Positions 9,907 through 22,312 are shown, numbered from the stretch's first letter. The stretch: 64,000 bases of DNA from Aporrectodea caliginosa (GCA_020284085.1 JACEVL010000033.1:442501-506500); one strand, 5' to 3'. Numbers and translations: made by a program. The notes: a model not told the origin generated them from the sequence alone.

Positions 9907-12689
9907 GATGCAGTTCAATGCCTAAATATGGCGTGAACGGAAACGACTTCCACTGTGGACAGTGACTGTCATTGAAATTCCACCAGAATATAATTCCATG
10001 ACTTTAACGTCAGCGTTTTCAGCTGCCCCATCTATTAGCAAGATAAGATGCAGTTCAGAAGAACAGTTCCAAGAAAAACTTCAAAGTGGTCTGAACGGTG
10101 ACCAGTTATTCCAGTTAACCGTTCAGCGAGAACAATTCTGCTTTCGCTGTCGTTTGTTTTTATAACAGGACACTCAGCCTATGCGCATTTGTTCGTCTGT
10201 AATGTGGCTATACTTGCGTATAATATTATTATATAGGCGAGTTTCGAATCAGCTTTCGTGTTTCTACGTCTGTTTTGTGTCTGCGTGTTGTTGTCCGATA
10301 TGACATTGTTAGAGTTGTAGCGCGTTCGTTTTTAAATATCTCAAGACCACGGACCGATTTCAATCGCTGTTACGTTGTTGCTTGCGATATTTCTCGACCA
10401 TTGTTATGTATTTTTAAGATATTTACTTGATTATATGTTGTTATTTTCCCATTCGGATCGATATGCAACTCATTAGGTCTCCATAAAAACGTCTTGAATA
10501 GCACATCCGTAACTTGAAGTGCGCCTGCATTCATAGTCTAGGCTATTATCGATCAAGAGTATACAGCTGGTGTAGTTGAATATCATTAGCCTGCTTGTAT
10601 ACATAATTTCGTACAAACCGTTTTCCCACATTTGCTAACGATAACGTCGTCCGGATTTCAATGCTTAAGATTCTAGAATTGAAAATTATTGAGGTTATTT
10701 GGATAAAATCCTTAAGACTGTTTTCCTGCTTTCTTCGACGTACAAACCAAACATTTTAATGTTCCTTCTTGAAATCTTTGGTAAAAACGACAATTGTACC
10801 AGAAGAGTATAACAAAAGTGTGATTGCTAATTGGGTCACCCAATTAATCCTGGCCATCCTTTGAAAGAATGGACGAAAGAACTTTAAATTTACTTTAAAC
10901 AAAAGTCAAACACTCGCTTCAAATAAACTCCAATTAATTTACATGTGCTTCGAAGACCCTTCAATTTGCTTTTCTTCCAGATAAGCGAATTTTAAACGCA
11001 TAATTATTTCAAAAGCCTGCATTAATAATGCTTGAACAAACTAACTCTGTAACTGTCATATTCCCGTGTTTGACGTCATTTCATAATATTATAATCCAAC
11101 GTCACGTTGACGTATGCGCTATTGTTTCTTGTTGCCATGTGCTGTTCGAAAAATGCTGTAAAAACAAGCCGCAGCTTTATCAGTTGCTACGAAAACGTCT
11201 CGTTGTTGCAAAAGATTTAAAAATCGTTTATTGTTGCTGATCCAAATATCGACCAAAGTGTTGCAGAGAGAAGCTCATTCCAGTGTCAAAGAATTCCACT
11301 AAGTGAATCTTATTTTAGGAGCCATTTTTAGGAACATAATCGGTTTCAGGAAAGTGTACTGTACATAGCCTGTGGAGTCTCCCTGATTTTGGTTAGGATG
11401 TGAAAATCAGTCGTTAGTTGTTATTTTGTTGTTTTTTGTTAAGCTTCTACAAACGATTCCAGTCAGTGATGTTAAAATGGAAGCCAGCATATTATGACGA
11501 ATCGCTGGTTTCCTGCAAATGTACATAGCTAGCTAACCAGGGTTTTGTTTTGTACAAAGCAGTTGTTTCATTGTTAGCGTTTGCATCAGTTTTGAACTGA
11601 CATCGAACCCCGTTCTCTTCAGCTGTTGTTGTCTTCTTTCGTGAGTCGTGTCTTTCCTTACTTACTTACTAAACTGTTAGCCGAACATTGGGAAACAAAC
11701 GTTGCTTGACTGTTAACTGTTACCGTACTGTTAATGTTCCGAGTTCTAGGAGTGTTACGTTGCTAGGGGAGAGTAGCACAAGATGCGCCCACTTTTCTTT
11801 TCAAGATAGTAACGTTAAAATTAATTCCATTATGACTACTTACAATAAAAATGCACTCTATGTGATCTTTTGGTGTTCAAAGCTCTGTCAAAGGGGACAA
11901 AAATTGCAGCGAAGCAGCTAAAATCATAGGCTAATCTAAAGTCCTAGGAAGAGTTAAAAATGCGCTTACTTTTTGCCGCAGAGACAGCTTTCCTCTTTGA
12001 ACATACTGTACAACAAAATTGATAATAACGTATGAAAAGACACGTAATCTACTTATTATGTAAGTAGGCTGCTGCGTTCCAGCCTCAGCCAGTCTGGATA
12101 TCAACGGGAGGGTGCTTCGTTGGCATAGGGGTGCGTCTTGTGATACTTTCCTCTACTATCCACCAGTAGTAGTGTAGGATTTTTAGTTGACGTTCTCAGC
12201 GATTGATTCCTCTGCAATAGCCGAGGTGGAACAATAGACGATTGTAAAACAATAGGCTGATTGAAGTCTGGAGGAGCGCTCAGTCTAGGGATGGTTTCTG
12301 TGTTTATAACGGAATGCCGAAAGATGCATTTCCGTTTTTTCTTAGCAATACACAGAAGTTGTTTTGCCTAACAGTCGCTTCTGTTTTCTGTCGCTGTCAT
12401 GTACACACAGTCAGTTGCCAAATTTTGCTGTGTTAAAAATCGCATCAAAATGCCATTGTGTCTGTCATCTGTGCGTAGCAAAGTTTTTCTGTGACGTTAC
12501 GGTTCAGACTTGGTTAGTTCCGATGTTTTAGTTGCCAGCAAAGAGCTGCAGGGTTAAAAAAAACTTTAAAACTTTACAGATTACCAAAGTACACGAGTGC
12601 AGGTAAAATATCTTGTTGTTGATATGGTGCTCATGAAACATTTGACGACCCATAGGATATTTTAGTTGCCCAACATCTTCTCTCTTACT
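9907..12689. other. Intergenic DNA, no gene seen
   Basis: AT-rich to neutral complex sequence. Short frames (for example 11028-11240 and 11688-11921 on the plus strand) have no recognisable domain, ordinary stop spacing and no exon-like splice context. Nothing is annotated. Confidence 0.5.
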
Positions 12690-12990
12690 TAAGTAAATAA
12701 GTAAGTAAGTAAGTAAGTAAGTGTATTCTTTATTATACCAATTGCTAACCGCATTTTGGTTTACAAAGCAGTCACTTTTGTGGTTTAGGGAAGCCTAACA
12801 TACCATAAAAGTCGAAATAAGCCAACTAACCTTGGCGTTAAACTACATAGTAAATCATCCATAGTACTTAGATGAGGGGCTTTAGTTCCCCCAACATCTG
12901 TTCAGCTACTTAACTGAGGGGTAAGAACAAAAAGCTATGGGTTGAACTCGCCAACCCCCTTAAGACAATTAAAACAGTGATTAGTTCTGC
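12690..12990 (-). mobile_element. Probable retroelement 3' end with (ACTT)n tail
   Basis: Read on the minus strand, complex sequence ends in AATAAAGAATACACTTACTT and continues as an ACTT tetranucleotide tail (12690-12725). A simple-repeat tail directly after AATAAAG is common for non-LTR ends and SINEs. No coding or tRNA-like part was identified, so the family is unknown. Confidence 0.35.
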
Positions 12991-13189
12991 TAATTTACCT
13001 TATAGTACTTCGGATATGAATATAGTTATTACACGGAGAAGACGGATACGTTTTAAAACGAGGAAACGGTTTGGAGACAACGAACGTTTTTTCATCAACT
13101 TTATCTTTGCGCTTATCCTTACCTGTACCTTTCCTTCGCTTTAAGCTCTACCGTTGCTTTGACCTTTGATGAATCTGATGCATTTCTTT

Positions 13190-13425
13190 TTCTCTCAGTG
13201 TCTCTGCCTGTCTCTGTTTCTCTCTGCCTCTGTCTTTCTGTCTCTGTCTCTCTCTCTCTCTCTGTTTCTCTATATCTATCTGTCTGTTTCTCTCTGCTCT
13301 CTGTCTCTGTCTCTGTCTCTGTCTCTCTGTTTCTCTATATCTATCTGTCTGTTTCACTCTGTTTCTGTCTCTCTGCTTCTGTTTCTGTCTTTGTCTGTCT
13401 GCCTCTCTGTCTCTCTCTCTCCATG
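13190..13425. repeat. (TCTCTG)n pyrimidine tract
   Basis: TCTG/TCTC repeats with two copies of a TCTCTATATCTATCTGTCTG block. The Ser/Leu-rich and Arg/Glu-rich frames on both strands are artefacts. Confidence 0.9.
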
Positions 13426-13429
13426 CAAT

Positions 13430-14066
13430 TTTCCATACCTCTTCTCCTTTTTATGTCTCTCTCTCGCCAATCCTCGAAGACCATTCTAATCAACCGTGGT
13501 CTAGTACTAAACAGCCTTTTTGAAGAGGCGCTGTATAAACACACCCTGCAATTAAATTTACCGAGGTAGACGAGACAACGTTGAAAAAGAATCATGTCGG
13601 AACAACAACACAGAACTTCTTCAGATGATATGTTTAATAATAATGAGACTGTTTACGTCGGAAGCATAAAATAGTTCCACAGGGCTACACGTAGTCTGCT
13701 AAAGGCAGCAGTTGTCGTAAAAGCTGCGGTTACTCGATTAAATGATTAAACGGCGAACACTGTACAGCAATAAATGCAAAAGAGCCACCTATGGCCGCCG
13801 CCGCGTCCTGTTTCTTCAACGTTTCCATAGGTGGCAGCACTGTATAATGGAACGTCCACGTGACTAGTACATATTGTAAAAACGGAACTCTATCATAACT
13901 CATACGTAGTCGATCGTTAGAACAGAGAATGCATTGTTTTAAACGAGACCTGATAATATATAAGGCGATAACAATAGTCTGATATGGTATAATGATATGG
14001 TTCAGAAAGCCTCTTAATTAAAACATCTAATTAGGTGACCCTAATAAAATAAGGCTTTCACGTTGA
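13430..14066. other. Intergenic DNA, no gene seen
   Basis: Complex sequence with an 11-bp inverted pair, GCCACCTATGG and CCATAGGTGGC (about 13782-13838), around a CG-rich centre. The motif TTAATTAAAACATCTAATTAG lies near 14016-14036. No gene is supported. Confidence 0.4.
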
Positions 14067-14273
14067 TTATTATTTATTACGCACTTATAAAGAGCATTTA
14101 TTAAGCACCACTATCTAATGACCAACGATCAATCGATGGCGCTGAGCAATTGTGAGTGAAGGTCTTGCTCAAGGTACCTACACAGTAACCGTCTCAAGGG
14201 AGAAGGATCGAACCCGTACTCTTCGCGTTACAAGGCTAGCGCTTTAACCAATCGGATACCGTGACCCAGAGGT
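14067..14273 (-). mobile_element. tRNA-derived SINE (SINE-3) sharing the common core
   Basis: Read on the minus strand it has a tRNA-like head with a B-box-like GGGTTCGATCC. Next comes a core reading GAGCAAGACCTTCACTCACA then ATTGCTC, which matches the core of the SINE-1 copies at 28205, 46165 and 54449. The tail here is different and AT-rich. Head and tail differ from SINE-1 while the core is shared. Confidence 0.7.
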
Positions 14274-14466
14274 TTGTGTTAATATCGGAGTCCTTCAGTA
14301 ATACAGAAAGTGTATTAGTGTATCAAAGTGTATCAGTAATACAGAAAGGTCACTGTTGAAAGTTGAAACCCAATAAGGCTTTATACCGTCTGGTATATTC
14401 TGTCGTTCTATTATCGTAACTGTCTGTGTAACCCGTTTTGCGTTACCGTTGAATTACCGTTGCGTT

Positions 14467-14712
14467 ACATGTGCTGTAACGTGTGCTGTAACGTGTGCTG
14501 TAACGTGTGCTGTAACGTGTGCTGTAACATGTAACGTGTAACATGCTGTAGCATATGCTGTAACATGTGCTGTAACATGTGCTGTAACATGTGCTGTAAC
14601 ATGTGCTGTAACACGTGCTTTAACATATGCCGTAACATGTGCTGTAACATGTGCTGTAACATGTACTGTAAAGTGTGCTGTAACATGTGCTGTAATATGT
14701 GCTGTAACTTGC
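14467..14712. repeat. 12-bp tandem repeat TGTGCTGTAACA
   Basis: About twenty near-identical 12-bp units, the first few with CG in place of CA. The repeat lies 0.5-0.75 kb beyond the sall stop codon, so it may be in that gene's 3' UTR. No polyadenylation signal was pinned down; the nearest minus-strand AATAAA noticed is around 14070. Confidence 0.9.
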
Positions 14713-15199
14713 GTCGTGGCGAAGTTAGCGTTGCTAGTCGTTGTGAGGATGAGTTGTAATCATGTAAAGTCACCATCGTGTTTCCATGGTCTTCCGTTGC
14801 TATTGCGTTCTTGCCGTGGTCGCTATGGCAATCGACGGTTTGGCGTTACCGTGGTTACAAGGTCTCCATAATTATAGTGTTCCGTTGTCATGAAATTCTT
14901 TGTCATCGTTGTCATGCCAACTTTAGGATTGGTCGTGTTATCCTCTGGCATCCTAGATATCACACCCTAAACAGCGACCGTCTCTCTGTGGAATTTTGAA
15001 ATCATCGACACTTCCTGTGGTCTGGGAAGACATCAGTTGTACATACTGTAAAATAAGAACCTGGGAATTCGATAGAAGTCTGTCTGCCTGCCTGTCTGCT
15101 TCATTGACTGTCTGCATACCTCTGGTCTGCCTAATTGACTGTCTGTATACCTGTTTGTCTGCTCATTCCTCTCTCTCGGTTGCTTCACCTCCTCCTGTG
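14713..15199 (-). other. Probable 3' UTR or flank of the sall-like gene
   Basis: Region immediately 3' of the sall stop codon on the minus strand. It contains short CTGTCTGC repeats (15080-15165) and no coding signal. Confidence 0.3.
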
Positions 15200-18159
15200 T
15201 TAGACAGCAGTGGCTGTGGAGACGGATGGCTTCCTGATACTCAGGTCCAGCTCCCCGCTCGTTCCAAGTGCCACTCCCTCCGTATCGTCCCCGCCCCTGA
15301 TGACCGGGAAAGAGGGACTCGTGTTCCTACGGGTGTGTGCCGCCGTTGGGATTGGTTTAGACTGGGGCGTCGCAGCAAACACGGCTGGCATTGCCACCTG
15401 GTATGGGAAGAGCAGGGGGCCACCGATGGCCCCTGCGCTGGTCATGGGTTGCTTGGCGCCCCCGGGAAAGCTGTGGAACGGGTAGGAGAGGATGGCCGAG
15501 GAGGCAGCGACGCTTAGAGGGCTCTGACCGGCACCGAAGTAGCCAGAGGCGCCGGGCGGGACCTTCTGAGTCATCTTGAGCATGGCCCCGATGCGGTCCT
15601 GGGGCAGGGAGAGGCGGTGGCCGCGGCGAGACGGCCCGGCGTTCCAGACGTGGGTTCCCAGGTGGACCTTGAGGTTGCCCTTGGTGGAAAAGGCCTTTCC
15701 GCAGACGCTGCACTGGAACGGCTTGTCGCCGGTGTGGGTCCGCATGTGGATCTGGAGGGCGCTGGCACTGGAAAACGACTTCCGACACTCCTGGCAGACG
15801 TGACGAGGAACGCTCTTCCGTCCTGGGCTCAGAGAGTTCAAGGACTTGCGCGACATCGATGTTGAAGAAGACGTGGATGTGCTGAGCGACTTGGAGGTGG
15901 AGGAGGACGAGGTCTTGGTGTGCTGCGTCTGGTGCTTCGTGTTGGAAGGCGCGGATGAGAGTTTGCGATCGGTGGAAGCGAACGGGGTTTGAGGACACAC
16001 GGTGTTCGGAAGGAATGGCCACTTGTTGTAGATGACGGAATTCGTCTTTGGATGGTCGATGTTCGAATGAGGAGGTATGCCGTGGGTGACTGCGGATCGG
16101 TTGATGCTCAGCTTACCAGTCGCAACACATCCGGCTGGTTTATTTTCGCTGGCAGAGACGTCTGGTCTTCTTGATGCTGGATTTATACCGTCCAGTCTAC
16201 CAGCGTCTGCTTCAGTCTCCTCCGCTCCCTCCTGAGGATTTGTGGAAGTGGTTGACCTCGTTCCACTCATGAGCGGAGAACCTCTGGTGCTTCGTCCGGT
16301 GTGGAGGATCCTGGACGTGAACTGGACGTTGTGCGGGAAACTGATCGGGGCTTCCGGATCGTTTGGGACAGCCGCTCCTTCTGAGGTATCCATGGCGTTC
16401 TCCTCCGAGCCGGGAACGGATCTTCTAGCATCGTCCGTACGCAGCATCTCATCACCCGCTTCTGCAACCGTCGATACTGTTTCGCTGTCGGATGATGTGC
16501 CGCCTGCTCCTGTCTCAGAAGCCGAGCTGGCTTGGGTTTCTCTGGAGATGAGGGACCCGTGCATCGGACGAGAGACGAAGGTCTCTTCTGTGCGCATGAT
16601 GATGGCGTGCAGCTGCTGAAGAGGGTGAGGTCTCTTGAGGAACTCTGCGGCCTCTTCCCCGTCGCAGGGATCGCTGTCGTTTGGAGCTAGAAGAGAAAGA
16701 CCCGGTCTGCCCCTCTGCCTTTCGCCCCTCCGGTCTTTGCCCTCCTCAGAGCAGAGAGTACTTCTTGAACCCTCGTGCGTAACTCTGGGACCATCTTGTA
16801 TAACTCTGGGACTCTCTTGTGTAACTCTTGGACCCTCGTTTGTCACTTTGGGACCCTCACTTGTGACCAACTTCTCCTCTGATTTTCTTCTACGAGCAGA
16901 GGGAACCCCTGCGGAGTTTTGTTTTGATCTCCGCTTTTCTTCGACCATGTTGCCGAATTCATTTCCTGGCATCGAAACTGCCACTTCTCCATCCAGCTCC
17001 AGTCCTTCAGATTCATCTAGTCCGCCTTTATCAACGAAACCATTCCGGTTTGACTGCGTCGAACCGTTTTCAGAGCAACCTCTGACTTCTTCCGTTACAT
17101 CAAGAAGTCGAACCGGCCCTTGAAGACTTTCTGAAGTAGTCAACGGTGTTACTGAACCACCTTGTGACGTTTTACCACTTCGGGCGTTTCGCCTCAGTGA
17201 CGCTGAAGATAAGGACTTATTGCGGTGTCGGATTCGTTTATTCCTGAAGTCCAGTTTCTTCGCCTGTTCCACGATGGACAAATGTCGACGTGCGTTCAGC
17301 TGCAACGTAACGAAGCTGGAGAACTTCCGGTTCCAGACGTGGCAGCGATTCGTCGAGTCAGTCACGGTCTGGTGGCGCGTTACGGTTCGATGAATCCGGG
17401 CGTGTGCCTTCCAGTTGCCCTTCGTTGCAAAGGCCCTGCCGCAGATGCGACACCTGAACGGACGCTCTCCTGTGTGGGTCCGAAGGTGCATTCGAAGGGC
17501 GCTCGTGCAGGACAGTTTCTTGTGGCACACTCGACACCTGTAGCGGTCCTTCGTGGGGATCGAGGACACGGTGACGACCCCAATGCGTGGCCTCTGTCTC
17601 TCTCCCGTCTGGCCTCGACTGACGAGGGCCAACCTCTTTCTCCTGACGCTGCTGCTCATCCAAGTGTACCTCTGGATCGGATTTGACGCAGTCGAGTGGA
17701 ACTGGAACGAGTCGTCGTGTGGCTTCTGCGCTGTTTCCGCATTTCCAGTGCCTCTGTGTGGTTCTTCGAGGAGTGGTTCAGCAGCGCCACCTGGGGACGA
17801 GGGAGACTGGTATCCCGGAAGTAGACCCTGATCGTCCGGTCGTCCAAAGCTATCAGAAGACTGACTGATACAGTACTCCGAGGGCGATCTTGAACCTAGA
17901 CGACCCAGCTGGACGCTGACGCCATTGGCCACTCCTGGGTCTGGGTAGAACCTTCCTTCGGTGTCTGAAGACTGTCCTTGGACCGCGGATGGTTGAATGG
18001 TCGGAAGGAGGTGTGGCCGCTGTTCGTGTGGGTCTCCTCCGCGAGGTGCACGGGACTGCCTGTCTTGAGACTTCTCCAAGGGCACTTCCGGTTTGATGGG
18101 AGTGGCTGATCGGTTGACTCGACCAATGTCAAGGTTATCACTTCTCGTCACCAGAGGGC
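15200..18159 (-). CDS. Spalt-like (SALL) zinc-finger transcription factor, terminal exon
   Basis: Terminal coding exon encoding about 986 residues of a nuclear SALL-type factor, which in known families binds AT-rich DNA and often represses transcription. The acceptor is TGTTTCCAG before 18159. The split codon completes G|GC with the exon ending at 22396, and the stop TAA is at 15202-15200. Counting from the GTG at 18151, the visible fingers are a pair at 206-254 (C206, C209, H222, H226; C234, C237, H250, H254) joined by HTGERPF, a degenerate third finger at 270-290, and a C-terminal pair at 786-834 ([16 protein letters not shown], then [11 protein letters not shown]). TKGN-type second fingers and SALQIH are specific marks of SALL proteins. 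After the last pair come [17 protein letters not shown] and a final [11 protein letters not shown]. An 8-residue repeat (VTxEGPR) runs at about 16790-16875. Missing: the usual first SAL pair. Divergent from typical spalt genes but with no frame break. Confidence 0.93.
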
Positions 18160-18183
18160 CTGGAAACAGATAACGGCAATGGA

Positions 18184-18410
18184 ATTACAGTATATGCATC
18201 TACGTATGCATATTTGTATATATGTATGTGTGTATTTATGTATGTATGTATGTATGTATGTAATGTATGTATGTATGTATGTATGTATGTATTTATGTAT
18301 GTATGTATGTATGTATGTATGTATGTATGTATGTATGTATGTATGTATGTATGTATGTATGAATAGATATGTATGTTATGCATCCATGTATGTATGTAAG
18401 TATGTAGGTT
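18184..18410. repeat. (TATG)n microsatellite in the sall intron
   Basis: Long TATG/GTAT run immediately upstream (transcript sense) of the terminal-exon acceptor. Confidence 0.95.
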
Positions 18411-18779
18411 GTAATCCGCACAATACTTGGTCTTCATTCAACGGTGTCACCTAGTGAATACCTAACGTACTAAACGTCTTCACAGCGTGTCTGATGAGCA
18501 GCCACCAAGCGAACATTTATGTACTAAACGCCCTCGCCATATCTAGCACTGTCATAAGCTCTCGTGCATTCCACGTTGTTCTCCCCCAAGGAATGGAACC
18601 TATTACCAATGTAACTCCGATGCTCAAACTCTTTCTCTTCGTTTAAGAAACGCGCCCAAACTCGCCTTTAAATATCTGGATATCCAAGTCCAACTACTCT
18701 TCACCTGGCGACTGACTGACTAACCGCGCCTCAGATTCGCATTTCTGTGTGACCTTGTGCGTGTAAAGAATGCTCGTAA

Positions 18780-19105
18780 TAATGAAGCTGATGATTTTGG
18801 TAATGATAATAATAATAATAGTAATGCTATGATGTTGATGATTATAATGATAATAATGACAATAATAATAACAGTATTAAACTAATAATGTTGATGATGA
18901 TGAGTTCTCTGCCCGAAGGCAGGTCCATTGGCTTTATGCCACCCAAGAATGAGATGAGTGAGTTGGTTTCCCGTTGCCTTCCTCACGGACAATTATGGGT
19001 GAGCAACTTGTCCAGGGTCGCTACGCAGTGGCTTGAGGTAGATTCGAACCTGCGACCACCCGGTTACAAGGCACAGAACATACCGCTACACCACCGTGCC
19101 CCACA
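18780..19105 (-). mobile_element. SINE-1-related tRNA-derived SINE with ATT/ATC-rich tail
   Basis: On the minus strand the head reads GGTGGTGTAGCGGTATGTTC with a B-box GGTTCGAATCTACC, then CTCAAGCC. This is the same head as SINE-1 elsewhere. The body then departs (CCTTCCTCACGGACAA and GGGAAACCAACTCACTCATC on the respective strands) and ends in an ATCATC/AATAATT tail at 18780-18905. It appears to be a mosaic of the SINE-1 head with a different 3' half. Confidence 0.75.
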
Positions 19106-19369
19106 CACAATGCGTATTATATATATACATAACATATATAGTATATAATAGATAGTATTATATATGGTATATATAGTGAGTAGGAAATATACGGTAATGC
19201 CAGAATGCGGCGTTACGATTATCGGTTCAAACTCCAGAATTTGTCAGTTGTTTCTGATTCTTTGGCTTCGTAGACAGACTATTTCGCAAATTCGACACAT
19301 AAACAATGGTGATGGGGTCAAAGTGCCTTGTTACCCTACCCCCACCCAAACTCTGATCGGCCACGTTTC

Positions 19370-19770
19370 TAGTCAGAGACAGGGAGACAGCGAGAGAGAT
19401 AGTGACACAGAAAGAGAAAGAGAGAGAAAGAGAGAGGGAGGGAGAGAACTAGAAAAGAGATGCTGAACAGAAGCAAGGAGACAGAGACAGATATAGAGGC
19501 AGACAGAACGAGAGACAGAAAGAGAGACAGAAAAATAGAGACAGAAAGAAAGAGAGACAGAAATAAAGAGAGACAGAAAGACAGACAGACAGACAGAAAG
19601 AGAGACAGAAAGAAAGAGAGACAGAAAGACAGACAGAAAGACAGACAGAAAGAGACAGAAAGAAAGAGAAAAAGAATGAAAGGAAAAAGACACAAGGAGA
19701 GACAGAGACAGAAAGAGAGAGAGAGAGACACACACACATACCCAGAGAAAGATAGACAGAAGAACACAGA
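19370..19770. repeat. (GACAGA)n purine tract in the sall intron
   Basis: Diverged GACAGAAAGAGA units. All long frames on either strand here are repeat translations. Confidence 0.9.
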
Positions 19771-19849
19771 AAACACAGTCATCGAATTATATTACGTTTT
19801 CCTCTCAACCCAAAACGAAATCAAAAGCACAGAGAACCGATAACGCTCG

Positions 19850-20160
19850 ATTTCTTTCGACAGCCGCCTACCAATTACAAATCACGTCCCACGCGAGAAT
19901 TTGCGCGAGAAATGGCGAGAAGAACTATCGAGAAACTGGCCGCAGCCTCGTCCAATCACGAGAGATCAACAGCGAGTCTTTTAATGGCTGAAGTCAAAGG
20001 TTGCAATAACTACGCAATCGGCCGACAGATAGCGCACGCCTCTGGTTGCCCCACGTCTCGTTCCCCCACCGCTCCCCCTATCGCCGTAGCGGCTGGGGTT
20101 CGGCACCTTATCGTTCCGTTGATATCTGGGAATTGTCAAATTTTCCTTCAGACTGTCGAC
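19850..20160. promoter_or_regulatory. Unique, high-complexity intronic block (candidate enhancer)
   Basis: About 310 bp of non-repetitive, balanced-composition DNA isolated between purine microsatellites inside the sall intron. It includes CCAATTACAAATCACG, GTCAAAGGTTGCAATAA and CCAATCACGAG. Complex sequence kept free of repeats in such an intron is suggestive of constraint. No direct evidence of regulation. Confidence 0.25.
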
Positions 20161-20204
20161 TTTGTGTATCGAAGTGAAACGTTTTGTTTATGGAGAGAAG
20201 GAGA

Positions 20205-20690
<486 letters not shown>

Positions 20691-20920
20691 GATACACCGT
20701 ATACTACAGTATTACTGCGATACACACCACATGACACCAGCCGGGTCCATGGTGGAACTGATGTACAGAGCCTACGCATGTACGCGTCAGCAGAGAATAG
20801 CGTATTGTAAACAAATTTCTAACCTGTATAACAAAAGACTTCAAGCCGTATAATATATACATATACAGTTATACACACTCACCTATACATGTACGTATAC
20901 AATCCCACACAATGCACTGC

Positions 20921-21102
20921 ATAAAAGATTGGAAGGAAAAAGAAACAAAGGCAGACCAAGATTACGCTGGATAGATAATATAAATGAGGACATAACATCA
21001 CTTGGACTAACACTAAGGGGAGCAATGAACTTGACAAATGACGGAAGACAATGGAGATCATTTATTCGTACACATCGCCGCCAAATGGCTGGCGTCAGGA
21101 AC

Positions 21103-21105
<3 letters not shown>
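20921..21105 (+). mobile_element. 3' end of a non-LTR retrotransposon (LINE-B) with (GAT)n tail
   Basis: The plus frame encodes KGRPRLRWIDNINEDITSLG, later GRQWRSFIRTHRRQMAGVRN, and stops at the TGA at 21103. GRPR-RW-D-I and W-RSFI are typical of the extreme C-terminus of LINE ORF2 proteins. The (GATGAT)n array that follows starts in the stop codon itself, so the microsatellite is the element's tail. A second, inverted copy lies at 33738-33917. 5' truncated; the clade is not certain. Confidence 0.8.
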
Positions 21106-21186
<81 letters not shown>

Positions 21187-21214
21187 CCGCGGTCTTGGTC
21201 TCGAGATGATGACC

Positions 21215-21246
<32 letters not shown>

Positions 21247-21248
21247 CA

Positions 21249-21300
<52 letters not shown>
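21103..21300. repeat. (GAT)n arrays seeded by the LINE-B tail
   Basis: Two GATGAT arrays (21103-21185 and 21207-21300) separated by a short block with GGTCTTGGTCTCGAGATGAT. A duplicated TACGGTCTTGGTCACGGTCT motif follows the second. Confidence 0.9.
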
Positions 21301-21301
<1 letters not shown>

Positions 21302-21475
21302 ACGGTCTTGGTCACGGTCTTGGTCATATAGACACATATCTTGCACACATCTGTGCATATGCATGCCCATGTCTTGGTGTGTCTTGTCTTGGAATTTTGG
21401 TCTGTTTGTTTGTTTGTGTTCCTCTATATAAACATAAAACAATGACTAGGTGGGTGGCCTTGTCTATGGCTTGAA

Positions 21476-21519
21476 GGGTGGGGTAGAAGTGGGGGTGGGG
21501 ATGGGGTGGGGTGGGGTGA
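21476..21519 (+). other. Potential G-quadruplex tract in the sall intron
   Basis: At least six runs of three or more G on the plus strand, including GGGGGTGGGGATGGGGTGGG. The gene is transcribed from the other strand, so the G-rich strand is the transcription template. Confidence 0.5.
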
Positions 21520-21539
21520 GCGAACTGACAAATTTCTGT

Positions 21540-21930
21540 TCCTCTCATTTTCTCGACCTATAACCATGTCTCCGAATAAATATGCCTCTTGAAACATCCC
21601 CCGTTTATTAGCATAAGCCCCGCGGGCAAATCACCCCAGCCAGGGCTACACAAACAAACATAGAGCGACACGCATGTTGCGACCTCTGCATGGGGTTAAA
21701 GACACATTGAGGACTGGGTCTGCAGAGTGGGGCAATTATGAATTAACAAAACAGACGTACTTAATATAAATTAGCGTAATTTAGGTCGTAAATATGAAAC
21801 TAAATGCCAATATCCATTTAAGTATATTATATATGTATATAATTATATACAAATATAATTCTTATGTATAGCAGCGCCTTCACAACAGCAACAAAGTATG
21901 AGATTTAAGAATAAGAAGAGCATTAAGCAA
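21540..21930. other. Unique intronic DNA of the sall-like gene
   Basis: Complex sequence including TTTATTAGCATAAGCC and AATTATGAATTAACAA words, then an AT-rich stretch with TATATAATTATATA. Nothing specific recognised. Confidence 0.4.
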
Positions 21931-21934
21931 GCCC

Positions 21935-22140
21935 TGAGGCAGCCATATATTGGTATCATGGTATGAAGTGTTATCGACTTCATTTTCTTAGCCACGGCAT
22001 ATGAGGGCGGGTGGCCAGTCCTCTCCCTCGCCGTCTCATCTTCTCACCGACAGTGTACGGTCAGTGTACTCATTATAGCTGAGTTTGCCATGGGTGTAGG
22101 TGCAGTAGAAATTTCGAACCAACTTTCTGCTATGGCTGGG
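21935..22140 (-). mobile_element. SINE-2 family copy in the sall intron
   Basis: Matches the SINE-2 body: CCTGAGGCAGCC, GTTATCGACTTCATTTTCTT, GGTGGCCAGTCCTCTCCCTC, and CGACAGTGTACGGTCAGTGT followed by ACTCATTATAGCTGAGTT. The tRNA-like head is poorly preserved. Confidence 0.7.
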
Positions 22141-22189
22141 ATCTGTTTACTTATTTACCTATTTACGTTAATCTCATTGTGTATGCGTG

Positions 22190-22261
22190 TGTGTATGTAT
22201 GTATGTATGTATGTATGTATGTATGTATGTATGTATGTATGTATGTATGTATGTATGTATG

Positions 22262-22293
<32 letters not shown>

Positions 22294-22312
22294 ACTATGT
22301 ATGTATGTATGT
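22190..22312. repeat. (TATG)n microsatellite near the sall intron donor
   Basis: Long TATG/GTAT run less than 210 bp downstream (transcript sense) of the splice donor at 22395. Confidence 0.95.

Noticed and set aside
13782..13838. GCCACCTATGG / CCATAGGTGGC inverted pair as a regulatory hairpin
   Set aside because: Only 11 bp with a 35-bp spacer. It is a weak structure that could arise by chance or be a transposon scar.
15200..17870. Open frames on the plus strand and alternative frames opposite the sall exon (for example 16242-16619, 17225-17686, 15357-16022)
   Set aside because: Overlap the strongly supported zinc-finger frame and show no domain. The minus-strand 15357-16022 frame is a frame-shifted echo of the finger-coding DNA.
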